A stretch of DNA of 64,000 bases, taken from the NCBI GenBank assembly GCA_029204225.1, contig CM055100.1, positions 19,260,341 through 19,324,340 of the forward strand. Direction: 5' to 3'. Positions 36,201-51,200 of this stretch are shown here, in pieces. Numbering within the stretch: the first letter of the stretch is position 1; each line of letters begins with the position of its first letter. This DNA comes from Diphasiastrum complanatum. Its lineage: Eukaryota > Streptophyta > Lycopodiopsida > Lycopodiales > Lycopodiaceae. The translations under genes and the position numbers were made by a program. The notes under the pieces are model-generated. The model was not told the origin of the DNA. It saw only the letters and a program-made list of their open reading frames with translations, and made no database searches.

Positions 36201-39200
36201 GATGGCATCTATGTTGAGTGATGTAAAGTTGAAGTGTGTAAAATGACCATCGATGAAGCTCTTGCACAGGAAGTACCAATTGGACATTCTCAGCAAGCAA
36301 TTGCTTAAAATCCATGTCTGGTGAAGCAATAACAACATCAAGGCCCTTCTTGGTAGCCAGATACGTTAAGCTTGCTACAACATCATCTGCTTCAGCATCT
36401 TCAACTTTAACAACCTGCACGGTAGAAGAGACATAAACATAAAAGACTTTATAATATAGAAAATTTTTAAAAAATGTGACTAATAAGAAGACAAAGAGCA
36501 TAAACTTCCAGTCATCTTCTAACAGACTAGTGCTACTAAAGTCTTTGAATTGTACCCAAGGATCTAGCGAATAATATAGAATAATGGTCATCAATGGCCA
36601 CTTCAAAACACAATGCATGGCTGATTCATTGGAGACAATATTGGGGGAAAATACCATGTCGGACGACACATAACAAACAGATACTAACATCATAGCTCTA
36701 CATTGTATTTCCTAAATGCGAGCATGCTTACATCAAAACCATTTTGATGAATGTTAAAATATGCTCTAAAATGATTCGTATTGATATGGTTTTGGTCCAC
36801 ATTGTTAAGATCAAGCTAATCCAAGAGATGATAATTTATGTTGATAGAAAAACACTCTCATTGCTCCATTTTGATGTCATGCCCAAATTTTCTTCCATCA
36901 TATGCATTGATTTTGGCAATGAAGACAATAATCTCCCCCCTTTGAAGAGATTAGTCTCAATATGTAGCTAATTCGCAGATGGGCAAATCATCCTATTAGG
37001 GTATTTCAAAGGTTAAACGAGGAAGCAGTAGATGACAATTTCTATGGAGGATGTGGTCCCCTTTTCGCGAGAAGAACTTTCACCCTCTAGTGTCCACATT
37101 GAAAGTTTTCCAAAGATGAAAAATCCTCCACAGCCCAATTCAGCCACAAGGTTGTAAACTACAGGGAAAGAACATGACATATTTTTCTTAGATTTTTTGA
37201 ATATGAGGGTTGCAACGCTCTTTTTGGAATCAGATCATCCACTCATTTTGGAGTTCAGATTGGAAACTTCCTCTTCTATGTTGAAATGTGGAAATTATAG
37301 TCCTAAAGACATTGAATATTTGTCTCATAATCACCTGATTTGAAGGAGGTTTGTGCAAGACATTATTTACAGTGGATGTTAAGTATGAAGGCTTTTGAAA
37401 AGCAATAATGCCAAACTTTGTAAATTTCTTCAAATGTGAAAGATTCAAAAACAAAAAACAGATTGGCATTTCATGCAATCCATCATTTGATCAAGAATAT
37501 AAAGAGGCAGAGAGCATATAGCAAACAGCAATAAAAATAAGGTTACTATGCATATAAGAAGCTAAAGTCCAGAAATTGGCTTACAAACAGGATCAACAAA
37601 ACAAACTCTTAGAGATGTGACAAATCCACAACACTTTCAGAGGTCATCAGTCACTTGGCTCAAGATCATGTAATATCAGTCTCAGAACTAAATGAACGAA
37701 AAGGCAATGATTGGAGCCCTCCACTTCCTTAGTGGTGAAATTTAAGACAAAATGTAGAGGACATTAAAGCTCGAGTTAATAAAGGGATACAAGTGGGGAT
37801 CTTAGATTGATGACTCCATTATCACAAACTTTTTGAAATCAAGCTTCACAACAAGCTTCCCAAAGAGTGGTCACAAGCATAATCATCCCTTGTTCAAGAA
37901 TTTCACATCAATGATATCACAAATTATTGACCATCATGATTGGCCACACTTTGCCTAAACTTCGGGAAAATATAGTTGGAAGAAAACTTGGCAATTCACT
38001 ACATTGAACATATTAAGGGGCTTTGGACAAGAATGATTCCAAAGAACAAACTCTACCATGCTTCATTCAATAACCTTGTGAGCAATCATAAAGAAGAGCA
38101 AAAAAACAGTGAAGCATCTTTTTTTGCTATGTATGTTACTAAAATTTCATCAAGGTTTTTATACCCTTTCAAGAAACAATCATGTGCAAGAGGATGGAGG
38201 AGTTTAGGGTGACAAGATTTAAGCCACTCGATATGCTAGCTTGATCATAGAGTGAAGAGTTGGAATTGCACTTCCAACTAATTTTATGGCTCAAGGATAT
38301 CATAGTATTGGATTTAAGCATAGCCTTAGAAAGAGGTTTCAAGCTTTTGCATCATGTAACTAATCTCTTAATTCATGAGGATGATATCATTCTTTTGGCC
38401 AGTATAATACAAAGCCTCAACACTATCCCAATGCTGCAAAAGGTTTTGCAAGATTTCAAGTGTTTCAGCCAATTTCAATAAGACCAAAATGCTAGTTTTC
38501 TGATCCAACAAGGTGAAAGATCCATGTTTCTTGTTTGATGGGGCTGAAATAAAAGTGACTTAGGAATACAGCTACTTAGACCATAAATCTCTAAAAACCT
38601 CCATTAGAAGACAAGAGATCTCCTATTAATTGGGATTCCTGTCATGCATCAGAAGCATCATGCATAACAAAGATTTACGGCAATAATAGCAAATGTCATT
38701 ATTTGGATGATCAGCTACTCCAGTCATGTTCGTATTTGAAGTTTGGGAAGGTTGGCTCCTAGAGCTAGATTGCATGAAATCGGAAAGGTCCATGAAATCT
38801 CTTCAACGGCAATTCAAATTTTAAGATATTCCAAAGACTCATGCATGCAAAGTGAATTGACATGGCTCTATCATCGAAGAGTCTAGCAAGATGAGTGGCC
38901 AATAGAACCTCAAAGTCAAGTCTTTTTTTCTTCAATAGCATGCTTTGGAAAGCACCTTCAAAGAGGAAGAAGTGTTACAATTAAAAAAAACATAGACCCA
39001 AAGGTTACATGCTTCTCACACACAGTTGCTTGGGTTTCAAGCCTCATGTTATTTCATTTCAATCATTGATATTCGGGGCCTTTATCTGGGCCTTGATGAT
39101 ATACTAAATCATTAACATTAGAAGTGATGGTTTGGGTCACTTGATCAACGAGTTATCAATCATCATCCATTATTCATATTTCTAATGGACAATAATTGGA

Positions 39201-42200
39201 GACTCACACATTCAATTCCTCTAGATAGTATGAATAAGCCAATGTGCTCTCATTTAAGGGAGGAACATACTTAATTAGAGACTTAAGTTAGCTGTCATTT
39301 CTAATTTGTACCTTAATTATAGCTTCCAATACAGTTAACCACTTCTTGTTATTCATTCGATCGTCTTAGTTACATTTCCTATTCACTATAATTCTAGCTC
39401 TCTCAATATTCAATGTGCTATTTTAGTCAAAACTTGGATGCAAAGCACTTTTTGGGCCACATGAGTCAAGTGCCTCTTCCTACAAAGTTTAAATCCATCT
39501 TTACTGAGGGCATAATCTCAATGTTGATTCAAAAGTGTTTGAGACTTGAATATGTCAACGTTTGAGTCAAAAAAAACAAGAATTTTAGAGCATGCTTCTT
39601 GTCTGAATACCGCTTATCCAATATTTTGGAGTATGTTTCCTTCTTTGATGTTTGAAGTTTGAAGTTTCTTAACCAATCGTTTTTCATATTTGTTAGTGGT
39701 TGTCCAATCTAGTGATATTCGTGAATCATGGCACGATTGGGAGGGTTTTGGCATGAAAAATAATTAGTTTTGTTACTTTGAGTAGATTGAAAGATGTTTT
39801 TGCTTTTACATGCTAGTTCAACCACTTTTTTGGAAATATAACCCCCAACACTTGTACTAAGACTTCCATGGATCAAAAACTTAAACAAAATGCCTAAAAC
39901 ACATCAAAAAAAATTCACACATTTGAAATGTCTCAACACACTTATAACGTTTGAATTTCATATATTGGAATTGATAGAATGCTACTACGATTAGGGTGCT
40001 TGAATTATATCTATACTTTTGGGAGAAAATCAAAGTTCTCAATTTTTGCAAATACAAACTCCACAATATTTAGATTTCAATTTTGAATGGATTGTTGAAT
40101 CCTTCTTATCACAAAGCCAAGGCGAAATTGATTTTTTTCTTAATCAAGTACCAAAAGGTAGGATGCTAAATGATCAGTTTACTTATTAATTTATTTATCT
40201 TTTAATTTCACGCAATGTATCATTAATCTTCCTATAGTGGAGGGCTCCTAACGCATGTTCTAGAATTTGAAGCCTATAATGAACTTAGGCAGAACAATGA
40301 TGTTTTTTTAGACCTTCATGTAGGTTTATCACCAGATGGGATATACGGATACCATAAAATTACAAGATGCGTGGAGACTGAGAATACCAAGAGAGCGAGA
40401 GACATCAAGGACCTTGAACCTGAGTTCTTGATCCATGTTGTTGATTTACTTGTTAGATTTCATTCTTGAAATCATTTGTAATGTGGAACTATATCATGTA
40501 CTAGTCTACAGTTTTACTTGCATTATCGAAACAGTGTTGAAGGTATCGAGACCATCTGCAAAAATACACGTATTGTTGAAATTGTTTAAAATTCGAGGGA
40601 TTATCAAACAAAATTCAAATTGACAAAAATTCCCAAAAAAAAGTCAACATTCAAACGTTTGAAGTAACATTGGCTCGGTCCACCAACGTCAGCAGATGTC
40701 CTAGTGGTAGTACTGATATGTCTTGTTTACTGTGAGACTAAAGAGCATTACCATTGCCTTTTTAGTGATCTCCACACTAAGCTCTCATATAAGTATCACT
40801 AGAATTACAATCACAAAAAAAGATGAGGTAACTTCAAAAGTACATCACAATATAAATTGGCTAATTTATTTCTTATCATGTCCTTATATCAAAAGTCAAG
40901 TGAAGTTCCCATATACATATAATTCAAAGCTACCTCTAATTTGCTATCATGCAAAAAGCACCAAATGAGAAATCTGATTTGACTTCAAACATACAGGAAT
41001 GTTGCAGAGGTGGAAAAATGCTCGAATGCAAGGAAAAGCTTGTCGTAAATCAACATCCTCACCCCCATATCCAGAGCCATATCCAGAGCCTCCTATTACA
41101 GGAAATGGTGTGTATTTGTTTCGCTTGGCTTTGTAAGAGGGTAGTATAGATCTCCTTCTCATGTTCCCTTTCTCACCATCCATAACCTGTTGCAAGGTTT
41201 ATGCCACAAACAATTGTCAAATCTTATAAGTGCCCATTTCTCTTTCAAGAAGAAATGATCATATTACATCAACCATACAAATGCATTATGTTCCAAAATG
41301 TACTAAGCATTTCACAATGCATTAACTTAAAAGTGCCCCAACTTTTCTTCTTCTTTTTTAGAATGTCTACCTTTTTCTAAAACCCAAATTCAATCATTTT
41401 GAAGCTTTTCTATCATGTACCAATACAAAATTGCTCAAAAAGAACATAATAGGATAGGAGCTTCATAAAGTTATGTTTGCAATCCATTGATGTTCTATTG
41501 GAAGCTGAAGTTTAAAGTTTCAAACCTCAAAAAGTTTCAAAACCTTCAAAAGAAATTCTAGCATAAGTTTTGTTGGAACTATGGCAAATCATTTTTGCAA
41601 TGCACAATCATTAGTAATGACCATGTTTAGGATTCTACAGTTGCTTTTAGGTTTGCTTTTGACTTAAATGGGTTCTCTTAGATGCAATGCAAGTCATTGG
41701 AAAAAAGATCACTTGTGGAAATATAGTTTGAAAGCTATTGAATACCCTCCAAGTGAGAACTCAAAGTTTAATCATGTTGTCTAAGATAATAACAAGAATG
41801 CCAGTTTTGAAAATATTCTTGCATAACTTAGGAAAACAAAGGATGATCTTGTTGAGACAGAATATAATCTTCTAAAGATTTGTTGTGAGCTTCCAAGGCT
41901 ATATTAAGCACACTCGCGTCCAAATTTAGACACCGTAGAGCAAAGATCCCAAATGAGGAGACTGTTGGAGTTCTTTGAAAGAAGGATTCAAAAAGCTCAA
42001 AAATAAAATAGGTAGACCATAGAAGGTAAGAACTAGACTCTAAGGAATGAAAGAAATATGAGGAAATGACCAATTTTGACAATATGAATCCCTTGTGTAA
42101 GAAAATGAAGCCAGTTTCGAAGTGCATAATCTACTAGAAAGTTTCTCAAATTCCTAGACTCCCAATTTCACAATCGCTTGGATCTAGTATCAAAATTACC

Positions 42201-45200
42201 ATACTAATTTTCATCATTCACAATGAAATTACTATCAATAATTGATTTAGTACTATCATTCTCATGTGAAGACTCAGAAACAATTCCACTTAAGCAAGAT
42301 TTTAAAACAAGATAGTAACAATCACAATTATGAGCTTCCTTCATTAATTCCGCCGATGTAACCATCAGAAACTGAGTTCCAGTATCATCACCAAAAATGG
42401 ATACAACTTTACCACTAGAATCTATGAATCGTAATTCATGCTTCTTAAAATCAATTTGCAAACTATCAGATTTACTAAAGAACCACTCATATCCTAAAAT
42501 TACATCCGATTGGCCCAAGTTTAGAACATGGAAATTAATCTTCTCAATCCTTGAAGATCCAGCTCCAAATCCGGAATCATTACTTCAAGAACTTCAGTAT
42601 CTGCGCCTGACGCAAGCTTAACCACATAACGATGGTCACTTGGCCTGGTAGGCACCTGGAGTCTCTGCACAAGTTGCGAATTAATAAAATTATGAGTACT
42701 GCCAGAATCAAACAATACATTCACATCTTTCCCTAACAACTTGCCCCTTACACGAAACAAATTGTGAGGACCAAAAGACAATGTACTAAATTGACATTCA
42801 CAAGTACTATTAATAACATCAACTTCCATTTTACTTGTTGGCAAATCAACTGTCATAAGATTAGATGAGGACTTGTTCTTTAACGGGCACTCTTTAGCCA
42901 GATGGCCCGCCTTGCCACAATTGAAACACAATCCCTGTTTGAAGGCATCTCTAACTGACGGAAATTTGTTGAGCTTTTCTCTTGCCCCCGTTTCCTAGAA
43001 GCTACCACTGTCTGATCGTACACGTGCGATCCGAATGGCATCCTCCAACGAGTTCAAAGAATTGCGCTTGCATTCATTCTGAAAATTCGCTGGCAATCCA
43101 TTCACAAACTGCCACTCAGCGTACTTTTTCGAAAAATGCGGCACTTTAGTAAGAAGATCCATGAACTCTTGGACATAAGTGTCCAAGTCATGCAACCCCA
43201 TCTTAAGATCTACAAAATGCCGATACGAGTCTCTTTCATCCAAAGTCATAAATGCTTTCAAGAATACATCCCGAAAAGCATCCCAAGTGACTGGCTTAGG
43301 CTCGAGATCTCGCCACCACGACATGGCTTTTCCTTCCAAAAAAATAAGTACTAAAGAAATTCGCTTCTCCTCTATCGATTCAACCAAAATAAGGCAAAAC
43401 ACCTACTTGGGAGACCACCGATTTACCGAATTTTCACGGATTTCTGATGACACAATTCCACACGCTTTGGTCCACACCGAGCTGCTCACGAGCTCCAATT
43501 GGCTGCTCTGATACCAATAAAACGTCCCCCAAGACCTCCAATAGAGAATGAGCGTTAAGAACACGATAAGGGAGTGCAGTGGACGAAACCGTCCCAACCA
43601 ATCCTAGACCGTCCGATCTAGCCCCCGAGCACTAGGGAGTATGGCAAATCACTATGATAGGAAGCGCTTACCAATCCGACAGCATAACGGCCGCAAACTC
43701 TCAATGAATCAAATGGACACAGAAGTGGGTATATATAGAGAGAAGCCCCTCCCCTGCCTGTCCATGCAATGAATCCACATGTAAGCGTGCTATCAACTCA
43801 TGCCTAACTCCCATGCATGTCCACTGCATGTAGGCACTCCTAACTCAAAATAGCAAAGACCCATGCATAGACACAGTGCATGTACATCCTATCCCATACT
43901 AGGATGCAATACACATGCCTATACTGCATGCAGGCATAGCCATAGGTCCTACTTAGCTATTGTCCGGGGTCCTGGCCCCTACATCTAAGGCAGCCCCTAA
44001 TAGTACAAACCCCCCATTAGGGCCGTAACATCATGCAAGCATAGCCATAGAGTCCCTACGCACCCCACATTTGATGAGGGAGGTTCAAGATGTTACCAAA
44101 GAATTGGAGCCCGTTCGTGAATCGTGGAAACAATTCGGGTGCACCATCATGATTGATGGTTGGAGTAACACCAAGAGGCGACATATCATTAATATTCTAG
44201 TGTCTTCTTGTGTGGGCACCATGTTCTTAAGAGCCATCGACACATCAGCACCTGGCACCACTGTTTCAGGTGAGTAAAGAGTTCATGACATTTGCTGGAT
44301 TTCAATGCTCATTGCTCATTGGTAATTAGAATTTTGATCATTTTAGTTTTTGATGCTCGTGAGTCATTGCTTAGTTCAAATATGAATCTCTGATGCTAGT
44401 CTCAATGATCGTTGCAATTTGTTTAATGTTACAAGTGAGTACATCTACATCTACTCACACAATCGCGCAAGCGATCGAGGACGTAGGGCCTCAAAATGTT
44501 TTGCAAGTCATTACTGACAATGCAGTAAATTGCAAAGCCATGGGAGATTTGATGATGGAGAATTATCCGACTATCTTTTGGACTCCATGCGTTGCACACC
44601 GCATCAACTTACTGATTGAGGACATCGCGGGTATATCCTAGTTAGTGGCACCCAGTTAGTAGTTACACACTTACTGCTTGAACTTTAAATTTGAAGATTC
44701 TACATGTCATGAGTGTTGATTGGTCACGACTCATAGATGAGTTGGGCACTCAATTTTCAAGCATAAGCAACTCCTTGGACCTAGTAAGTTGTAACTAGAG
44801 TCCAGTTTGTCTTTGCTTTTCGTCACGACTCATACATGACTTGCTTTTGTACAGCCCTTCCTTGGGTGAAAGACGTCCTTGCACGATTCTTGGTGAGCTT
44901 TGTCACCAAGAAACCAAAGGTCCTCGCAAGAATTTGGAGATCCTTAGACCGGCTCCCACAAGGTTTGAATTTCGAATCTTGATTCTTGCTGATAGATGTC
45001 TCATTCTCAATGCTAGATTCTAGTATATGGGTTTGGATTTTAGGGTTTAAACTTTAGAAATTAGTAACTAAAGCCTAGCTTAAGCCTTATCTGGATCTCG
45101 ATTCTTGGCACTTGTTTTGACGTTTGAACTTTGATGCATTGATGATTGTTCAAAATTTGTGAAATCTAAATTGTGCAATGTGTTTAGGTTTGCATTATAG

Positions 45201-48200
45201 TGGAGCGGATTGAATGAGTCTCGATCTAGGAGATTTGAGAACATCATTTTGTCATCAGACTTTTGGAACGAGGCAAAATCGATTGTTGTTTGGTTGCAGC
45301 AACTCCACACCGTTCTACGACTCACAGATAGAAAGGGGTCCACCATGGGCCTTCTCTACGAGTTTATGGATAGGTTGGGTGAGCAGCTCGATCGGTGCAC
45401 AGAGTTGAGTGTTGCTAGGTATATACTATAACCCCTTGGCCCTTCTAAATTCTAATGTCTTTCATTTCCATTTTACAAATCTAGAGACTAGTGTCAAGTT
45501 TGAAGTTGGAAACTTCTCAATCTGAATCGATGACATTCATTTTTTAATTTGCAGGGTTCAAGAGGTAAAGGCCAAGTGGGAGAGCAAATGGAACTGGTTT
45601 CATAGGCCTTTACTTGTAGTTGCCCATGTGTTGCATCCTTAATGGAAGAAATCTGGTCCAGAGCAGTTCCATAACCATGAGCTTGAGGATGGTTGGTTTG
45701 AATACCTCCAGAGGGTTGTACCAGACGTTGCATAGCAGCAGGCCTGCAACGATGAGCTCATGAATTTTCGGAGAGGTGGGACAAGCATGGAACTTGCACC
45801 CCTAGGCTACAGTGCATTGCATTGAGAGTCCTCTCACAAGACTGCACCATAGCAGCTTGTGAGAGGAACCAGAGCATCTACTCCCTCATACACACCAAGA
45901 AGAAAAACAGGCTCTCCACAGAACACTTAGAAAGGCTAGTGTTTGTGCATTCAAACCTACGCCTTCTAGATAATATGAGGGAGGCCAAAGAACCCATGCA
46001 TGTAATTACTAAACTTTGTATTTGAGGATTGAGCTTGAACTATTGGAACTTGAGTTCTTAGTGTTGAAACTTATCACTTGAATCTTGGTACTTACTACTT
46101 GAAGTCTTGAAAGTTAGTTGACTAGTTTGAACTTTGATAGTTCGTGAACCATTTGTGATTTGTGAATTTGTGTCACATTTGACACAAATGAATGACTAGT
46201 CGTGGATATGTGAATTGTTTAAACTTTAGGTAAACCATGACGAGATCGACATCGCCAAGGTCCCTAATTTACTACCTAGGTCGGAGGAGGAGGAGGATAT
46301 ATATGCCCTCTTGCATCGCGAGTCTATTGCACGATCGGGTAGGCTTGACTCTTGAGGCTTGAGCCTTGCTTGGTAATTGAAATTGGATTACTTGAGTCTT
46401 GTTTTTCAATCAACTTTCAAAATTGTAGTATGTACTATCTAGATTCTACTATCTAGGTCACCGCCCAGGTCTTGAGTCTTCAAAGTTTTGGGTACTCTCT
46501 ATGTGCAAGACCTATGACTCTAGGTGCATCACGACTGACTCAGACTGCAATTGCTCGACAAATCTCTTTCGCTGTTATTTTGCCGTTTCTTTGGATTTTG
46601 TTTTTTCAATTTTCTACTTTTGTGTAAAGGGCAGCTTCAGTAGCTCTACCGAGACTAAGGAGAGCAAGTATCAGAGCCAGGGGTCGTCTTCTGATGAGGC
46701 CTCAGAGGCTGGGGATGATGATGATGAGGAGGAGGAGGAGGAGCATGTGCAGGAGGCTTAGGCAACGATGCCACCCCCCACTAGGAGGACCAGGAGGACG
46801 GTCACCTAGATTTATCTTACAGCCTAGATTCTACTAGTACATTATTATGACAAACAGTAGATTGAAATTGACTCATGAGTCATGACTCTAGATTAGATTT
46901 TTTTGCCATTAACTGTTCACTGTTCAGCTCATTTTGATATTATATGTATTATTTGTGACATGTGTATAGTTTGATACCAGCTATTCGGTTTTCACTATAT
47001 GGTTCATAACTTCATTGTACACTCGAATGCTATTTGATTTTGCTTTTCGATGTAAGTACTAAGTTGTAAGTTGTAACTTTTAAATTTTGATTCAAAGTTC
47101 AAACGTTTATCCAAAGTACTTAGCTTACTAGTAACTGCTCAATGCTCACTACTTACAACTTAGTAACTACGACCTACATGTTACTAGTGTGTACAGGCCT
47201 GATAATGGATGTATGATCATTGATGGGAGACTATAGTATTATGATTCTAATTTTAATTTTCTATGAGCAGTGCAGTTGTTGTAGGAAAGCAAGAGTCAAG
47301 TCACCAAGATCTAGTTATCAATCAATCTCCACAGAAAACAAGAGAGAAGAGGCTGGGCGCCCAACTCTAAGAGAGAGAGAGAGAGAGAAAACATCAACAA
47401 GAGCAATGGAGAGCAATGCTTAGCCAAACTGTAAAAATGGAATACACAAATGCCAACAAACCCTAAGGTTAACCACTTACTAAATGTAGGGCACCCCCAA
47501 AAGTCAAGATAGGGCCCCTAAACAAAATTAGACCCCTAAGGACCCACGAGTCAGTACATGACCAAAATTGGGTCCAACTGAACTTAAGACAAACTTAAGA
47601 TGGCCTAAATAACTAAATACCCATGGTTACAGAAATCTCGACCTTTTGGGTCAAAGTAAGCTATGGATTAACTTTAGCATAGTCATTTATTTCTAACACC
47701 CTCCTTAAATGACAATGCAAAAACTGAAATCTTCACTGTGTAACAAAACCAATTTAAAGCTTTGCATAAAGCTTCAAATCTGACTCTAGGCAACGCCTTA
47801 GTGAAGAGGTCCGCAATATTATCCCCCGTAGGACAATATTCAAGTAAAATGTCACCATCATGAAGTCTCTCCCGAACAAAGTGATAATGGATCTCGATGT
47901 GCTTCGTCCTCGCATGAAAAACAGGATTCCGTGCAATGGCAATAGCATTTTGACTATGACTCAAGATAAGAGTGGCTGAGGGCTCGCCAAACTTCAGGTC
48001 AACAAGTAGTCTTCTCAGCCATAAACACTCTGTTGTGGCTGAAAATATCGCTCTATATTCTGCCTCACTAGAACAGTGGCGGCTTTTTACTTGACCACGA
48101 AATTGCAGAATTTCCATAGAAAAAGCAATGTCCACTTGTAAAGCGTCTAGTGTCTTGATCTCCACCCCAATCCGAGTCACTAAAACCAACCAAACATGCA

Positions 48201-51200
48201 TCATCACAAGCAGGAAAACCAGTCCATGACTTCTTGTTCCTTGAAGATATCGAAAGATCCTCTTCAACGCTTTCCAATGTGATGTCATCGGAGCATGCAT
48301 GAATTGACTCATGAGTGAGACACTATAAGAAATGTTCGGTCTTGAATTACATAGGTAAATGAGACAGCCAATAGCTTGACAATATAAAGTAATGTCAAAT
48401 GATTCACCATCACCTTGACTACTTAATTTTAGACCTGTCTCCATAGGTGTAGCAACCGGCTTGCAATCTTCCATCTTGAACTGCTTCAAAATCTGCCCAA
48501 TGTAGCGTTTTTGAGAGATGAAAATTCCAGCCCCTTCTTGTACAAATTCAAGAGCAAGATAAAAGTGCAATAGGCCTAAATTTGAGGTTTCGAAAACCAT
48601 ACCAAGATCAAGTATTACGGCATCAATCTGCTGCTCATTACTTCCCGTAATAATAATATCATCAACATAAAGCAAAATAATGTGATATAATCTGAAGTAT
48701 GCTTGAAATTAAGAGTAGATTCGATAGGACTATTAGTAAACCCTCGATCACAAAAGTAGGCATGTATCTTTTGATACCACATCCTCGGAGCTTGCTTCAG
48801 TCCATAAAGTGCCTTCTTGAGAAGACAAACTTTATCTTCTTGGCCTTCAACCAAAAAACCAGCAGGTTGTTGAAGGTACACTTCCTCATTGAGATCACCA
48901 TTGAGGAATGTTGTCTTTACGTCAAGTTGCCGCAAACGCCAACCAAAGTGGGCAGCCAAAGAGGTTACTAACCTCACGGTAGTCATCCGAGCAGTAAGAC
49001 AAAAAGTCTCCTCATAATCAATCCCCTTTTGCTGAGCATAGCCTTTGGCAAGGCTCAACGAGCCTTGCCTTGTACCTTTCAATGGTACCATCTGCCTTAT
49101 ACTTGATTTTGTATACCCATTTAGAACCAATTGCCTTCTTCCCATGAGGAAGATCAACAAGAACCCAAATCTGGTTCTTCATAAGTGAGTCATACTCATC
49201 TTGCATCGCATCCTCCCAACATTTTACTCCCTTGGCCTGCTCATAGAAAACAGGTTCTTCTGCAACATCTCCATGAGATGTAAGAGCAAAATCTAAAAAA
49301 TCAGCATAGTCCACTGATTTTGTAGAGGCACGTGTCTTTCCATCATAAAATGAACTTACTTTGTTGTCCCGCAAAGTCGACAACAACCACCGTGGGACTG
49401 TTTTGGGCTGTCCAACAGCCATGTCTCTTCTTACAATTTGTTGTCCAAGATCCTCCGACACCGCACTTGGCTGTCCAAGATCTTCCAAAACTGGTCCTTG
49501 CTGTCCAAGATCTTCCAAAACTGGTCCTTGTTGTCCAACAGTTCTTGCAGGCTGATTATGAGCAACAATGGACGGTTCTTGATGAACATTAGGCTCTAAA
49601 CTTGATGAGGTGTTGGGCAGATCGAAACTGGTTGATTGCTGCCCCTTATCTCCAGCGATAGAAGATGGTACCAAATCTGGAAAAACTTCAACATTCACAC
49701 TATGTGGGTTGTTCCCCTTCAAGATATGAGTTGGGGCCACATCCAATGAATTCTTTTCATCAAAATGCACATCACGACTAATAATAATCTTGTTAGTGCT
49801 CAAATTGAACAGCCTATAGCCTTTGCTTTCACTACTATAGCCAACAAAAATGCATTTAACTCCTTTATCCTCAAGCTTTGTACAAAGTTTATTTGGAACA
49901 AAAGCATAAGTCGTACAACCAAAAATGCGAAAGTTAGAGATTGTAGGCTTCTTTCCATACCAAACTTCATAAGAAGTTAATACTTTCAATGCTTTAGTAG
50001 GACAACGATTGCTTATGTATGTTGCCGTTATAACCGCTTCAGCCCAAAACTTGTGAGGCAGCCCCTTTGCTTTGAGCATGCAACGGGCCATCTCCATAAG
50101 TGTGCGATTCTTTCGCTCGGCAACACCATTTTTTTGAGGCGTATAGGGAGTTGTCATTTGATGTAGAATTCCCTTTTCTCGAAGAAATGCACCGAACGTA
50201 TTCTTAATGTATTCCCCTCCTCGATCGATGCGTAGGGTCTTCAAAGAATGCCCAAACTGATTTTCCACCATTGCTAGAAAATCTTTGAAACGTTGAAAAA
50301 CTTCCGATTTAGCCTTCATAGGATAGATCCATGTAAAACGGAAAAAGTCATCAATAAAAGTCACAAAATAGATGCACTTTCCAATGGATTCGGTCCTCAT
50401 TGGACCACAAACATCATTATGAACCAAATCAAATTTATCAAGAACCCTTATAGTTCCATCAATTGGAAAAGGTTTCCTTTGAAACTTTCCAAGTATGCAC
50501 CCCTCGCATACATGCCCGTCCGGCTGCTCAATAGTAGGAATGTCTTTTACCATATTAAATGTCTTCAGCTTCTTCAAACTTGCAAAGTTGAGATGCCCAA
50601 ACCTTGCGTGCCACAATTCAGCCAACTCCAATGATTGTGATGTAGAAGCAACAAGACATGTAGAGGGAATTCGTCGCTCATAGGTATCCATAATGAATAA
50701 GCCAGCATGCATTGTTCCCGAAACAATAATCAAGAGTGATCTTTTAGGATCCTTGACAAGACACTTATCTTCTTTGAACTCAACAACTAGTCCTTGCTTC
50801 AACATAGTTGAAACCGAAAGAAGATTCTTCTTGATTCCTAGAACATAAGCACATTCTTAATGTACTTTTCTTCACCGTTAGGCAAAATGATGGCTACAAA
50901 TCCAATTCCATGAATAGAATAAGATGCATCATCCGCACATTGTACCTTACTTCCATTTTGCACTTTCACTAATTTAGTGAATGCTTCTTTACGAGAAGTC
51001 ATATGACGAGTAGCACCACTATCAATCACCCATTCAATGGGCTGAAAATCAGCAACTTGCAAAACAGAATTTGAATTCCTCATAGATGTAGTAGTACTAG
51101 TAAAAGCAATATTAGACACAAAAGCATAGTCTTGGTTGAAGAGATCACCACTAGCTTCAAGCTCTTGCTCCAAAGTAACAAGTGAAGCACTAGTATCAAT

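Larger units (their letters stand above)
42204..44030 (-). mobile_element. Gypsy-2: truncated Ty3/gypsy element (LTR, gag, protease)
   Basis: A 5' LTR, primer site, Gag and protease are present on the minus strand. The sequence stops resembling Pol near 42204, before RT, so the rest has been deleted. The LTR outer end at 44030 abuts hAT-2 coding sequence, which suggests insertion into that transposon. Confidence 0.8.

Noticed and set aside
40947-41195. hAT transposase fragment on the minus strand
   Set aside because: The resemblance was superficial. YKAKR and DGEKG, the splice sites and phases show it is exon 2 of the exonuclease.
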